This document shows positions 1 through 7,592 of a DNA stretch of 24,813 nt, piece by piece. The notes below the pieces were generated by a model. It did not search any database and was not told where the DNA came from. It worked only from the letters and a program-made list of their open reading frames with translations. Source of the stretch: CAYFUT01 sp964346395. GTDB taxonomy: Bacteria; Bacillota; Halanaerobiia; Halobacteroidales; Halobacteroidaceae. Position numbers and translations under genes: made by a program. Location: the NCBI GenBank assembly GCA_964346395.1, contig CAYFUT010000040.1, positions 1 to 24,813 of the forward strand. Direction: 5' to 3'. Numbering within the stretch: position 1 is the first letter of the stretch; each line of letters opens with the position of its first letter.

Positions 1-242
1 AAGAAAATAATTTAGAGTAAAAAAATTTATTGATATAAATTTTATTTTAGTGTTATAAATTAGTTGTTACAGTAATATTGATGAATATAGTGGAAAAATT
101 AATTTAACGGAAGTAAAAGAGAGTATAAGTTCATTTTTAAGGTTAGATTGTAGATTAAAGTACTTAAAAGTTTAATTGATGTTTACGATAACAAAAATAA
201 TGTAGAAGGGTTATTTATAGACTTTAAAAAAGGGGGAGAACT

Positions 243-650
243 ATGCCAAGCAATCCTTATCAACAATATAAGCAAAATCAGTATGAAACTGCTAGTCAGG
301 AACAATTACTTCTAATGTTATATAATGGTGCTATTAAATTTAGTAAACAGGCTAGGCAAGGGTTAGAAGATGAAGATTATGAGTTAGTAAATAATAAATT
401 AAAACGAGTTCAGGCAGTAATTAATGAATTAATGGTGACGTTGGATATGGAACAAGGCGGGGAAATAGCTGAAAATTTATATAGTTTATATGAGTATATG
501 AATCGACGATTAATTCAGGCTAATATTCGCAAAGATAAAGAAATAATAGATGAAGTTTTAGATTTATTAACTGATTTAAAAGAAGGTTGGGAGGGAGCAG
601 TAAAAAAAGTAAAGAAAAATAAACATCAAAATGTTGATATTGAAGAATAA
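243..650 (+). CDS. fliS: Flagellar export chaperone FliS
   Basis: FliS binds the C-terminus of flagellin in the cytoplasm, prevents early polymerisation and hands it to the flagellar export apparatus. The 135-residue protein has the family opening (NPYQQYKQNQYETASQEQLLLMLYNG split over residues 4-29), with the conserved Q-LLLMLY-GA core, followed by an all-helical body, matching the usual 120-140 residues. The ATG has a strong ribosome-binding site (GGGGGAG, about 5 bases upstream). It is the first of three flagellar genes in the same direction with short gaps (32 and 66 bases), followed by one terminator, so they probably form the tail of a longer flagellar operon that starts left of the window. 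No promoter is evident just upstream. Confidence 0.95.
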   Translation: MPSNPYQQYKQNQYETASQEQLLLMLYNGAIKFSKQARQGLEDEDYELVNNKLKRVQAVINELMVTLDMEQGGEIAENLYSLYEYMNRRLIQANIRKDKEIIDEVLDLLTDLKEGWEGAVKKVKKNKHQNVDIEE

Positions 651-682
651 TTACTAAAATGATTCTTGTGGAGGATTAAAAA

Positions 683-1162
683 GTGAAAAGTAAAGCAATA
701 ATAAAGAAGGTAATTATGGTTTATAAGCAGGAACTTAAATACTATCAAAAACTTTTAGATTTAACTCATCGACAAGAACAATTAATTCTTGAAGAAAAAT
801 TTAATAAATTAGAAGAAATAATTACTGCTAAAGATAAAATAATAGAGGAAATAGATGAATTAGAAACTGAATTATTTCCTTTAAAAAAAGAGATAACTGA
901 AGAATTTAATTTACCATCTGAAACTTGGTTATTAGAGTTGAGTAAGATAACAGAGGCTCAAGAATTAAATAATATAATTAGTAAACTGAGGGAAGTAGTT
1001 AATGAATTAATAAAACTGGAAAAAGAAAATGAAAAATTAATAAATGATAAAAAGAAGCAGTTAGCAAAGGAAATTAACCAAGTGAAAGAAGGAAATAAAA
1101 TAAATAAATCCTACACAAAAAAGAAAAGAGTTCATTCTACATTTATTGATCAAAAGAGTTAA
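683..1162 (+). CDS. FlgN-like flagellar chaperone (coiled-coil)
   Basis: Probable FlgN-type export chaperone, which in known systems holds the hook-associated proteins FlgK and FlgL before secretion. The 159-residue protein is nearly all charged helix: residues 14-35 (YKQELKYYQKLLDLTHRQEQ) match the FlgN pattern of a tyrosine/leucine-rich first helix followed by a long Glu/Lys-rich coiled coil, and a lysine-rich tail ends it. The start is GTG with GGAGG eight bases upstream. Position between fliS and flaG supports a flagellar role. Coiled-coil composition makes family assignment weak, so a FliT-like chaperone is an alternative. A shorter protein at 5858-6157 has the same N-terminal pattern. 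Confidence 0.65.
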   Translation: MKSKAIIKKVIMVYKQELKYYQKLLDLTHRQEQLILEEKFNKLEEIITAKDKIIEEIDELETELFPLKKEITEEFNLPSETWLLELSKITEAQELNNIISKLREVVNELIKLEKENEKLINDKKKQLAKEINQVKEGNKINKSYTKKKRVHSTFIDQKS

Positions 1163-1228
1163 TATTTTATAGTATGAAAGTAAATTAAGGGGGGAGTCAA
1201 TTTATAATATATTAGAGAGGTGAGCCAA

Positions 1229-1588
1229 ATGAAAGTAGACAGGGTTAATAGCCTTCCACAAAAACAAAAAGTGACTGGAAATGAGCAAATTGAAAACGCG
1301 GAAATTAAGAACGAAAAGGCAGAAAATATGGGGTCATTTATTGAAAAAGAAGTTAAAACTGAAAATAAGGAAAAATTAAAAGAGGGAATAGAAAAATTAA
1401 ATGAAACAATTCAGACTTTTCATGAAGAATTAAAATTTGAAATCCATGAAGAGTCGGAGAGAATGATGACTAAAGTGGTTAATATTGAAAAAAATGAAGT
1501 AATAAAAAAAATACCGCCGGAAGAAATATTAGATATGATTGGTCGAATTAAAGAAATGGTTGGTCTGATATTGGATGAAAAAATTTAA
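1229..1588 (+). CDS. flaG: FlaG family flagellar protein
   Basis: FlaG proteins are encoded beside flagellin or fliD and influence filament length; the exact function is unsettled. The C-terminal 50 residues carry the family signature: LKFEIHEES, then VVNIEKNEVIKKIPPEEILDM and a final amphipathic helix. The N-terminal half is a low-complexity Glu/Lys/Asn region, as usual for this family. The reading frame is open from a GTG at 1220, but the GAGAGG sequence at 1215-1220 is correctly placed for the ATG at 1229, which I prefer (119 residues). A second purine-rich stretch at 1187-1196 has no start codon behind it. An intrinsic terminator follows directly. Confidence 0.88.
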   Translation: MKVDRVNSLPQKQKVTGNEQIENAEIKNEKAENMGSFIEKEVKTENKEKLKEGIEKLNETIQTFHEELKFEIHEESERMMTKVVNIEKNEVIKKIPPEEILDMIGRIKEMVGLILDEKI

Positions 1589-1598
1589 CTTTGATTTT

Positions 1599-1626
1599 AA
1601 TCGGGATTTTTCCCGATTTTTTTGTT
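1599..1626 (+). terminator. Rho-independent terminator after flaG
   Basis: An 8-bp stem (AATCGGGA at 1599-1606, TCCCGATT at 1611-1618) with a TTTT loop runs into a T tract. It ends the flagellar cluster. Confidence 0.93.
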
Positions 1627-1739
1627 TTTTTGGCAGGAATTTTTGAGTTTTTGTTCAAAACTAATATATGTAGAGTAGTTAATTATTATTATATCTTCCA
1701 TTTATAGGACATAACTTAATATCAGGGGAGGGGTTAATA

Positions 1740-3416
1740 GTGAACTCACTGTTAATTGCTGTGCTGGCCTTTGTCGGTTATATAATGGCGTATAGGACTT
1801 ACGGCAGTTTTATCAGCGGCAAGCTATTTGAGATTAACCCGGAGAATGAAACCCCAGCGCACGAATTTGAAGATGGTATTGATTATGTCCCGACGGATAA
1901 GCATATTTTATTTGGGCACCACTTTACATCTATTGCTGGGGCGGCGCCGATAGTAGGTCCCGCGATTGCCGTTATCTGGGGCTGGGTTCCGGCTTTACTC
2001 TGGGTGCTGCTCGGGCCAATATTCATGGGCGGTGTTCATGATTTTGGTACTTTAATTGTATCCGCCCGGAATAAAGGTAAGTCCATCAGTGAAGTAACTA
2101 AAGACATTATTGGCCCGCGGTCCCGCTATTTATTCTTGATTGTTATGTTCTTCCTTTATTTAATGGTAATTGCCGTTTTTGCCTTGGTAATAGCCACCTT
2201 GTTCATGGAATATCCAGAAACTGTCTTTCCTATCTGGATGGAAATTCCCACAGCAATTTTAGTAGGTTATCTAGTCTATAAGAAAAACGCTAATGTACGA
2301 ATAGCTTCGTTAGCAGCTTTAGCTTCTTTATATGTATTTATTTATATCGGCCAATATATACCGATTGAAATTCCCGGGATAGTGGCTAATTCACCGTTGT
2401 TAACTTGGGTGTTTGTACTCTTTATTTATGCTTTCATAGCTGCTTTACTGCCGGTCTGGACTTTACTGCAGCCGCGTGATTTTATTAATTCTCACCAGTT
2501 ATTTGTAGGTCTAGGATTAATGTTTTTGGGAGTGTTAGTAGCGCGGCCTGACATTGTAGCTCCGGCGGTTAATGCGGGGGCTGAAGGTGCTCCGCCCTGG
2601 ATACCATTCTTATTCATAACTATTGCCTGCGGAGCAATTTCCGGGTTCCATACAGGAGTAGCCTCGGGAACGACTGTTAAGCAGTTAAATAGTGAAGCGG
2701 ATTCTAAGCTAATTGGCTACGGCGGAATGTTGACCGAAGGTTTATTATCTGTATTTGCTATTTTAGCTGCTACAGCTGGTTTTAGTTCCCAAACTGCCTG
2801 GACTGAACACTACGCCAGCTGGGGGGCTGCTTCTGGTTTAGGGGCTAAGGTAAGTGCCTTTGTAGAAGGAGCTAGTACTTTCATTGCTTCGTTAGGAATT
2901 CCCGAAGGCTATGCTACTTCGATTGCCGGAGTATTAATCGTCAGCTTTGCGGCTACTACGCTTGATTCGGCAACCAGGATTCAGCGCTATATTGTTGGTG
3001 AGTTAGCAGAAGGAGTAGGAGCGAAAAAGTTAAGCGGTCGCGTCTGGTCAACCTTAATTGCTGCCGGTACCGCTTTTGCTCTTAGTACAATTAACGGCGG
3101 GAAAGGGGGACTAATTCTTTGGCCGCTGTTTGGAACTACCAATCAGCTGTTAGCAGGTCTAGCTTTACTCTCGCTTAGTGTTTATCTGTACAAACGGGAT
3201 AAGCCGATCATTTATACTCTGCTGCCCATGGCTTTCCTTTTTGTGATGACCACTTGGGCGATGGGTATTAATGTAAAAGGTTATATTGCCGGTGGTAATT
3301 GGCTGCTGACGGTAATTGGTATTGCTATTTTTGTGCTGGAAGTCTGGATTCTGTACGAGGGAATAGATATTCTCACTAGTAATCGAAAAGAAAAAATAGC
3401 TTCCATGGATGAATAA
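1740..3416 (+). CDS. cstA: Carbon starvation protein CstA family transporter
   Basis: CstA-family membrane proteins import pyruvate or peptides when carbon is scarce. The 558-residue product is strongly hydrophobic, with around fifteen membrane segments. It shows the conserved CstA N-terminal block (HHFTSIAGAAPIVGPA about residues 60-75, then FMGGVHDFGTL), GAISGFHTGVASGT in the middle, and FAATTLDSATRIQRYI and GTTNQLLAGL late. It is shorter than the roughly 700-residue E. coli protein, which is common in anaerobes. The start is GTG with AGGGGAGGGG upstream. It is a single-gene unit: a terminator lies before it and another after it. Codon use is more GC-rich than in the flagellar genes to its left. 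The family is certain, the substrate is not. Confidence 0.95.
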   Translation: MNSLLIAVLAFVGYIMAYRTYGSFISGKLFEINPENETPAHEFEDGIDYVPTDKHILFGHHFTSIAGAAPIVGPAIAVIWGWVPALLWVLLGPIFMGGVHDFGTLIVSARNKGKSISEVTKDIIGPRSRYLFLIVMFFLYLMVIAVFALVIATLFMEYPETVFPIWMEIPTAILVGYLVYKKNANVRIASLAALASLYVFIYIGQYIPIEIPGIVANSPLLTWVFVLFIYAFIAALLPVWTLLQPRDFINSHQLFVGLGLMFLGVLVARPDIVAPAVNAGAEGAPPWIPFLFITIACGAISGFHTGVASGTTVKQLNSEADSKLIGYGGMLTEGLLSVFAILAATAGFSSQTAWTEHYASWGAASGLGAKVSAFVEGASTFIASLGIPEGYATSIAGVLIVSFAATTLDSATRIQRYIVGELAEGVGAKKLSGRVWSTLIAAGTAFALSTINGGKGGLILWPLFGTTNQLLAGLALLSLSVYLYKRDKPIIYTLLPMAFLFVMTTWAMGINVKGYIAGGNWLLTVIGIAIFVLEVWILYEGIDILTSNRKEKIASMDE

Positions 3417-3438
3417 AAATAATTAATTTAAAAATCTG

Positions 3439-3475
3439 CCCCTATCTTACATAAGATAGGGGTATGTATTTTTAA
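3439..3475 (+). terminator. Terminator after cstA
   Basis: Perfect 10-bp stem (CCCCTATCTT at 3439-3448 and AAGATAGGGG at 3453-3462) with a 4-base loop, followed by a T-rich stretch (TATGTATTTTT). Confidence 0.88.
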
Positions 3476-3530
3476 TTAGATTAGTTATAGTGGTCCAACT
3501 CTAGACCTTTATTTATTCCTCTAACATCTG

Positions 3531-3853
3531 ACTGGGGGGCGGTGGGTATTTTCACCTGGCTTCAAAAGTTTTTTGTTTGTGGTTATGGAATNNNNNNNNN
3601 NNNNNNNNNNNNNNNNNNNNNNNNNNNNNNNNNNNNNNNNNNNNNNNNNNNNNNNNNNNNNNNNNNNNNNNNNNNNNNNNNNNNNNNNNNNGGGCGGTGG
3701 GTATTTTCACCTGGCTTCAAAAGTTTTTTGTTTGTGGTTATGGAATACCAGATAGGTTGAAATCGGGAAAAAAGAATTTTTTTATTTCAGCTTATCTGGT
3801 ATGGAATGAAGAAAAAAGTTTTCCTGAAGGTAAAATACCCACCGCCCCCTAGT
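3531..3853. repeat. Long imperfect palindrome (MITE-like), split by assembly gap
   Basis: The right part (3692-3853) is nearly self-complementary. Its outer arms pair as GGGGCGGTGGGTATTTT with AAAATACCCACCGCCCC, and its inner arms as ACCAGATAGGTTGAAAT with ATTTCAGCTTATCTGGT; the two inner mismatches become G-U pairs in plus-strand RNA. Including the bases left of the gap, the arms extend to ACT-GGGGG and CCCCC-TAGT. The first 55 bases after the gap repeat exactly the 55 bases before it. No real gene lies here: reading frames through the N run are artefacts. Size and terminal inverted repeats fit a non-autonomous mobile element or a structured dispersed repeat. No target-site duplication is clear. 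Confidence 0.75.
3592..3691. other. Assembly gap (100 N)
   Basis: Exactly 100 N, a common placeholder for unknown gap size. Both sides of the gap carry the same 55 bases (3537-3591 and 3692-3746), so the true gap may be zero or negative. Confidence 0.98.
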
Positions 3854-4011
3854 TTGTTAATAGCTTTCATTCTAGAGTTGGGTATCTATATTATCTTTAA
3901 AAGTTCTTTACAATAATATTAAATGTGGTTAGAACTAAATGAATTTTCAAAAGCATTTGTAAGAGAAAAATTAATATCGTGGGAGCTTTTAATTTTTGGC
4001 GACTAAACTGG

Positions 4012-4040
4012 TTGATTTAATATTTTAAAGTGGTTATAAT
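4012..4040 (+). promoter_or_regulatory. Sigma-A-type promoter for the AAA/PD-(D/E)XK gene
   Basis: TTGATT at 4012-4017 and TATAAT at 4035-4040 are separated by 17 bases, about 50 bases before the ATG at 4089. The rest of the 3854-4088 stretch shows no gene. Confidence 0.75.
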
Positions 4041-4088
4041 AATAGATGGAAGATATAATTAAGCTTTCCCGCTTGAGGAGTGAATAGT

Positions 4089-5765
4089 ATGGAGAAGAGA
4101 TTACCCGTAGGAGTTAGTGACTTTAAAGAAATGATAGAAGATGATTATTATTATGTGGATAAATCTTTATTTATAAAAGAACTTATAGATAATCCGGCGA
4201 AAGTAGCTTTAATTCCCCGCCCGCGAAGATTTGGAAAGACGTTAAATCTTTCCATGGTGCAGTATTTTTTTGAACAAAGTGGAGAAGATAATAGTCATTT
4301 GTTTACTGGATTAAAGATTATGGAAGCAGATGATAAATATCTAGCTAAACAGGGAAAGCAGCCGGTAATATCCTTAACTTTTAAAGATATTAAACATAGT
4401 AAGTGGGATAAATGTTTAAAGGATATGATGAAGTTAATTGCGGAGGAGTACAGCAGGCACGATTATTTACTTGCAAGTGAAGTTTTGAATGATTATCAAC
4501 GTCGGGTTTATAGAGAAATTATTTCTTTAGAGGCGGATGATATTTTTTATCAATCAGCTTTAAAAGATTTATCTCAATACCTGCGGGAATATTACCAGGA
4601 ACGAGTAATGATTCTAATTGACGAATATGATGCCCCGATTCAGACTGGATATTTGAATGGCTACTATAACCAGGTTGTTGATTTTATGAGGAATTTGTTG
4701 AGCGGCGGATTAAAAGATAATCCCCATTTAGAAAAAGGAATTTTAACGGGTATTTTAAGAGTAGCCAAGGAAAGTATATTTTCCGGGTTAAATAATTTAA
4801 GTGTATATACTTTATTAGATAAGCAGTTTGCTCACAGTTTCGGCTTATTAGAAGAGGAAGTAAAACAGCTGTTAGCAGATTATCAACTAAGCGGTTGTTT
4901 AGATGAGGTTAAAAACTGGTATAATGGCTATTCGTTTGGGAATCAGGTTATTTATAATCCGTGGTCAATAATCAAGTATGTAGAAAATAATGGTTTAGCA
5001 GATCCTTATTGGGCTAACACAAGTAGTAATGACTTGATTAAGCAGACGATTTTAGCAGGGGGTAGTCAGCTTAAAACTGATTTACAGTCCTTAATTGAAG
5101 GAGAGCCGATTAAAGTAGAAATTGATAAGAATATTGTATTTCCGGATATTGAAACTAGCAGTCATGCTGTCTGGAGCTTTTTACTATTTAGCGGTTATTT
5201 GCGGGCCAACAGTCAGCAGAGGGAAGAAGCTAGACTATATTGCCAACTGGAGATTCCGAATATAGAGATAAAATATATTTACGAAAACATTATTTTGAGT
5301 TGGTTTGAACAGAATATCACCAATCACGAACTAAATTTAATGCTCAACAGTCTTACTCAGGGGGATCTAGACACTTTCAGTGTTATTTTCCAAGAGTTCG
5401 TCTTAAATAGCATGAGTAATTTTGATATTGGCGGAGATGAACCAGAAAAGGTATATCATGTGTTTGTGTTAGGACTGCTGCTAAATCTAAGAGATGATTA
5501 TCAAGTTATTTCTAATCGAGAGAGCGGCTACGGCAGGTATGATGTGATGATTATTCCCGAGGATAAAAGTGAACTAGGAATAGTAATGGAATTTAAAAAG
5601 GCTAATAATTATAAAGATGAGAGTCTGGAAGCGGCAGTTGAGGCTGCTCTAGAGCAGATTAAGAATAAAAATTATAAACAAGAGCTTATAAATAAAGGAG
5701 TAGAGGATATATTAGAGTTGGGGATAGCTTTTTCCGGTAAAAAAATTATGGTTGAAAGTAGTTAA
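4089..5765 (+). CDS. AAA-ATPase-like protein with C-terminal PD-(D/E)XK nuclease domain
   Basis: This is the common AAA-ATPase_like (PF09820-type) protein with a C-terminal PDDEXK_9-type domain; its cellular role is not established. The N-terminus reads RLPVGVSDF with YYVDKS soon after, both typical of the family. A Walker A-like loop RPRRFGKT lies at about residues 44-51 and Walker B LIDEYD at 176-181. The nuclease-like core is D485 (GRYDVMI) followed by E501-F-K503. The protein has 558 residues from ATG 4089, where GAGGAG sits eight bases upstream; a GTG nine bases earlier overlaps that site and is less likely. It has its own promoter and sits beside a palindromic repeat. Such genes are often multi-copy and variably present, so transfer or a defence role is possible but not shown. 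Confidence 0.88.
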   Translation: MEKRLPVGVSDFKEMIEDDYYYVDKSLFIKELIDNPAKVALIPRPRRFGKTLNLSMVQYFFEQSGEDNSHLFTGLKIMEADDKYLAKQGKQPVISLTFKDIKHSKWDKCLKDMMKLIAEEYSRHDYLLASEVLNDYQRRVYREIISLEADDIFYQSALKDLSQYLREYYQERVMILIDEYDAPIQTGYLNGYYNQVVDFMRNLLSGGLKDNPHLEKGILTGILRVAKESIFSGLNNLSVYTLLDKQFAHSFGLLEEEVKQLLADYQLSGCLDEVKNWYNGYSFGNQVIYNPWSIIKYVENNGLADPYWANTSSNDLIKQTILAGGSQLKTDLQSLIEGEPIKVEIDKNIVFPDIETSSHAVWSFLLFSGYLRANSQQREEARLYCQLEIPNIEIKYIYENIILSWFEQNITNHELNLMLNSLTQGDLDTFSVIFQEFVLNSMSNFDIGGDEPEKVYHVFVLGLLLNLRDDYQVISNRESGYGRYDVMIIPEDKSELGIVMEFKKANNYKDESLEAAVEAALEQIKNKNYKQELINKGVEDILELGIAFSGKKIMVESS

Positions 5766-5789
5766 TACCAATTTTAGCCACCAATTTTG

Positions 5790-5818
5790 TTGATATTTGA
5801 ACAGTGATAATTTATAAT
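5790..5818 (+). promoter_or_regulatory. Promoter for the small coiled-coil gene
   Basis: TTGATA (5790-5795), 17-base spacer, TATAAT (5813-5818), about 40 bases before ATG 5858. Confidence 0.8.
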
Positions 5819-5857
5819 GGCTAGTAAGTCATTGTTTTAATAAGGGGGGAATTAATT

Positions 5858-6157
5858 ATGGGCGAAGAAGATTCATTAGATGGTTTGAAAAAACAAGTTG
5901 AATTATATCAAGAATTACTTGCCTTAACTAAAGAGGAACATGATTTATTGCAAGAAGGCGAAGATACAAGCGAAATTAAGGAAGAGCAGCGGGAGTTGAG
6001 AGATGAAATCCAGAATATTGATTTGAAATATGATATTGACCAGACTGATAAGCTGCGGTTGATTAAAGAGAGTGATGTGGAAGAATTACAGCAGTTTGAA
6101 CCAGTTCTGAAGGAATTATATGCTTTAGAAAAGAAAAATCAAGCCATAAATAACTAA
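5858..6157 (+). CDS. Small FlgN-like coiled-coil protein
   Basis: 99-residue acidic, all-helical protein of unknown function. Residues 9-30 (LKKQVELYQELLALTKEE) follow the same pattern as the first helix of the FlgN-like protein at 683-1162 (YKQELKYYQKLLDLTHRQEQ), after which both continue as Glu-rich coiled coil. I infer a short paralogue of a FlgN/FliT-type chaperone, but coiled coils look alike and this is weak. The start is well supported: AGGGGGGA about eight bases before ATG, and a strong promoter 40 bases upstream. It has no flagellar neighbour. It is transcribed in the same direction as the ABC transporter behind it, which has its own promoter. Confidence 0.7.
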   Translation: MGEEDSLDGLKKQVELYQELLALTKEEHDLLQEGEDTSEIKEEQRELRDEIQNIDLKYDIDQTDKLRLIKESDVEELQQFEPVLKELYALEKKNQAINN

Positions 6158-6179
6158 CTGATTGATTTTTTTATTACTC

Positions 6180-6208
6180 TTGAATATTTATAATAAGTGA
6201 TGTATAAT
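6180..6208 (+). promoter_or_regulatory. Promoter of the amino-acid ABC transporter
   Basis: TTGAAT (6180-6185), 17-base spacer, TATAAT (6203-6208). Transcription should start near 6215, giving a leader of about 68 bases before ATG 6283 that contains the palindrome at 6233-6256. Confidence 0.82.
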
Positions 6209-6232
6209 TATAATCAGAAAATAAAAACAGAC

Positions 6233-6256
6233 TATAATTGTCAACTGACAATTATA
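6233..6256. promoter_or_regulatory. Perfect 24-bp palindrome, putative operator
   Basis: The arm TATAATTGTCA (6233-6243) is repeated exactly inverted at 6246-6256, with a 2-base AC centre. It lies about 18-42 bases downstream of the predicted transcription start and 26 bases before the start codon, a classic place for a dimeric repressor. The 2-base centre is too short for a good RNA loop, which favours DNA binding over an RNA hairpin. The regulator is unknown. Confidence 0.72.
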
Positions 6257-6282
6257 AATTTGTTAAAGGGAGGCTACATAAA

Positions 6283-7044
6283 ATGAAGAAACTAATGCTA
6301 GTTTTAGGATTAATTACAGTATTATTGGCAGCCGGCTGCGGCGGACAGGAGACGACTACTTGGGAGCAAATTAAAGAAGAAGGTGAATTAGTTGTCGGTA
6401 TGAGTGCTGATTATAAGCCGTTTGAATATCATGATGAAGATGATAAGATTGTCGGCTTTGATGTTGATGTTGCTCGGGCTATTGCTGATGAATTAGGAGT
6501 GGAGTTAAAACTGAAAGATACTGCTTTTGATGGGATTATTCCGGGATTAAAATCAGAGAAGTATGATATGATCATGTCGGCAATGACAATTACCGAAAAG
6601 CGGAAGAAGGCAGTTGATTTTACTAATTCGTATTTTGATGCTGGGCAGGTAATTGCGGTTAATAAAGATAATAATCAGATTAAAGGGCCGAAAGATTTAG
6701 AAGGAAAGGTAGTTGGCGTTCAACTGGGAACTACTGGGGACTTGAAAGTAAGTGAAGATATAGAAGGAATTAAAGAGGTTAAGCGGTATAAGAAAATTCC
6801 TCAGGCCTATATTGATTTGCAGAATGAACGTTTAGATGCAGTGGTGAATGATTATCCGGTAACTGCTCGGTATATACAGAAGAATCCGGAAGTTAAAATT
6901 GTTGGGGAGCCGTTTACTAGTGAAAAGTATGGAATTGCAGTTCGTAAAGGAGATGACGAGTTGTTGACTAAGGTTAATGAAGCATTGAAAGAAGTTAAAG
7001 AAGATGGGACTTATGATGAAGTTAAAAATAAATGGTTTGAGTAG
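6283..7044 (+). CDS. Amino-acid ABC transporter substrate-binding lipoprotein
   Basis: Extracellular binding protein (family 3, GlnH/ArtJ/FliY-like) that captures a polar amino acid for the membrane transporter encoded behind it. A lipoprotein signal peptide is clear: MKK, hydrophobic core, lipobox LAAGC with Cys19 as the lipid-anchored residue. The mature part shows the family patterns GMSADYKPFEY, VGFDVDVARAIA, DGIIPGLKSEKYD and MSAMTITEKRKKAVDFT. Length is 253 residues from ATG 6283, preceded by AAAGGGAGG; the frame is open 15 codons further upstream, but that part overlaps the operator palindrome and has no ribosome site. The exact amino acid carried cannot be read from sequence. Confidence 0.93.
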   Translation: MKKLMLVLGLITVLLAAGCGGQETTTWEQIKEEGELVVGMSADYKPFEYHDEDDKIVGFDVDVARAIADELGVELKLKDTAFDGIIPGLKSEKYDMIMSAMTITEKRKKAVDFTNSYFDAGQVIAVNKDNNQIKGPKDLEGKVVGVQLGTTGDLKVSEDIEGIKEVKRYKKIPQAYIDLQNERLDAVVNDYPVTARYIQKNPEVKIVGEPFTSEKYGIAVRKGDDELLTKVNEALKEVKEDGTYDEVKNKWFE

Positions 7045-7176
7045 GTAGCTATGAGCGGTGAGCAAGTGGTTTTTACTACAGAGAGTCTTGAAAAAGACTC
7101 GTAGGGTAAGCTATGGGCTACAGATTATTAAAAGTTTTGCTTGTGATTTTGTAGTTCATAGCTCCTAGCTCACAAT
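7045..7176. other. Non-coding stretch with inverted motifs
   Basis: No gene seen. It holds a hairpin (GAGTCTT 7083-7089, AAGACTC 7094-7100, no T tract) and related AGCTATGAGC / TGAGCAA-like motifs that reappear inverted at 7151-7175. Similar AGCTCATAGC words occur at 9824-9840 upstream of hpf. Confidence 0.5.
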
Positions 7177-7406
7177 TTATAGCGTTTTAATCAACCCTGA
7201 TAACATTTTACTAATATAATTTAAGTCTTTAGCTAATAGCAAATGGTATTTTAATTCTCCTGTAGAGCCTCTTGCTATTCGAACCAATCTTGTGTATTTC
7301 TGTGCCTCCCCTCCATTAGATTAGCATTGATTGAAGCATTTGCTCTCCTTATTTGTGATGTTAATCCAATTTTTCTTGTTTTGGGAAAGAAGTAGTTAGG
7401 TTTTGA
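7177..7406 (-). pseudogene. Decayed four-helix-bundle protein (23S rRNA intervening-sequence protein type)
   Basis: The minus strand encodes pieces of an S23/IVP-type four-helix-bundle protein in two frames. From about 7406 one frame reads FFPKTRKIGLTSQIRRAN and ASINANLMEG, matching the family core 'FP..E.YGLTSQIRRA..SI.ANIAEG'. The frame then breaks near 7303-7313 and a second one continues with KYTRLVRIARGSTGELKYHL and LLAKDLNYISKML to a stop at 7177, matching 'F..FL.IA.GSL.ELE..L.LA.DLGYI'. There is no start codon: a stop lies directly upstream of the first piece. So it lacks its N-terminus and is frameshifted. It sits inside the ABC transporter locus, on the opposite strand. Confidence 0.75.
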
Positions 7407-7455
7407 TTATGTATTATTGCTTAGCTATAATTTTATTCTGGTAGACTTTAAATAT

Positions 7456-7484
7456 TTGCATAAATAATCATGTTCTTGTATAAT
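7456..7484 (+). promoter_or_regulatory. Promoter for the permease and ATPase genes
   Basis: TTGCAT (7456-7461), 17-base spacer, TATAAT (7479-7484), roughly 110 bases before the permease ATG. It would let the permease and ATPase be expressed apart from the binding protein. Confidence 0.75.
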
Positions 7485-7592
7485 TAATATGGAAAAATTA
7501 CTTTATTATAGACGTTGATTCAAGCCAAATTTTATTGATTTGGAGATTTAAGGAGGTTCTGCTCATAGCCAAATATAAAGGAGGCAAAATAG

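Noticed and set aside
68..175. Short open stretch before fliS (NIDEYSGKINLTEVKESISS-like)
   Set aside because: No start codon or ribosome site and no family recognised; the 1-242 region otherwise looks non-coding and AT-rich.
1632..1650. TGGCAGGAATTTTTGA upstream of cstA, resembling a sigma-54 promoter
   Set aside because: The -12 element is one base too far from the -24 element and lacks the conserved C.
3542..3852. Reading frames crossing the N gap
   Set aside because: They are open only because N codons cannot be stops; the sequence is a palindromic repeat.
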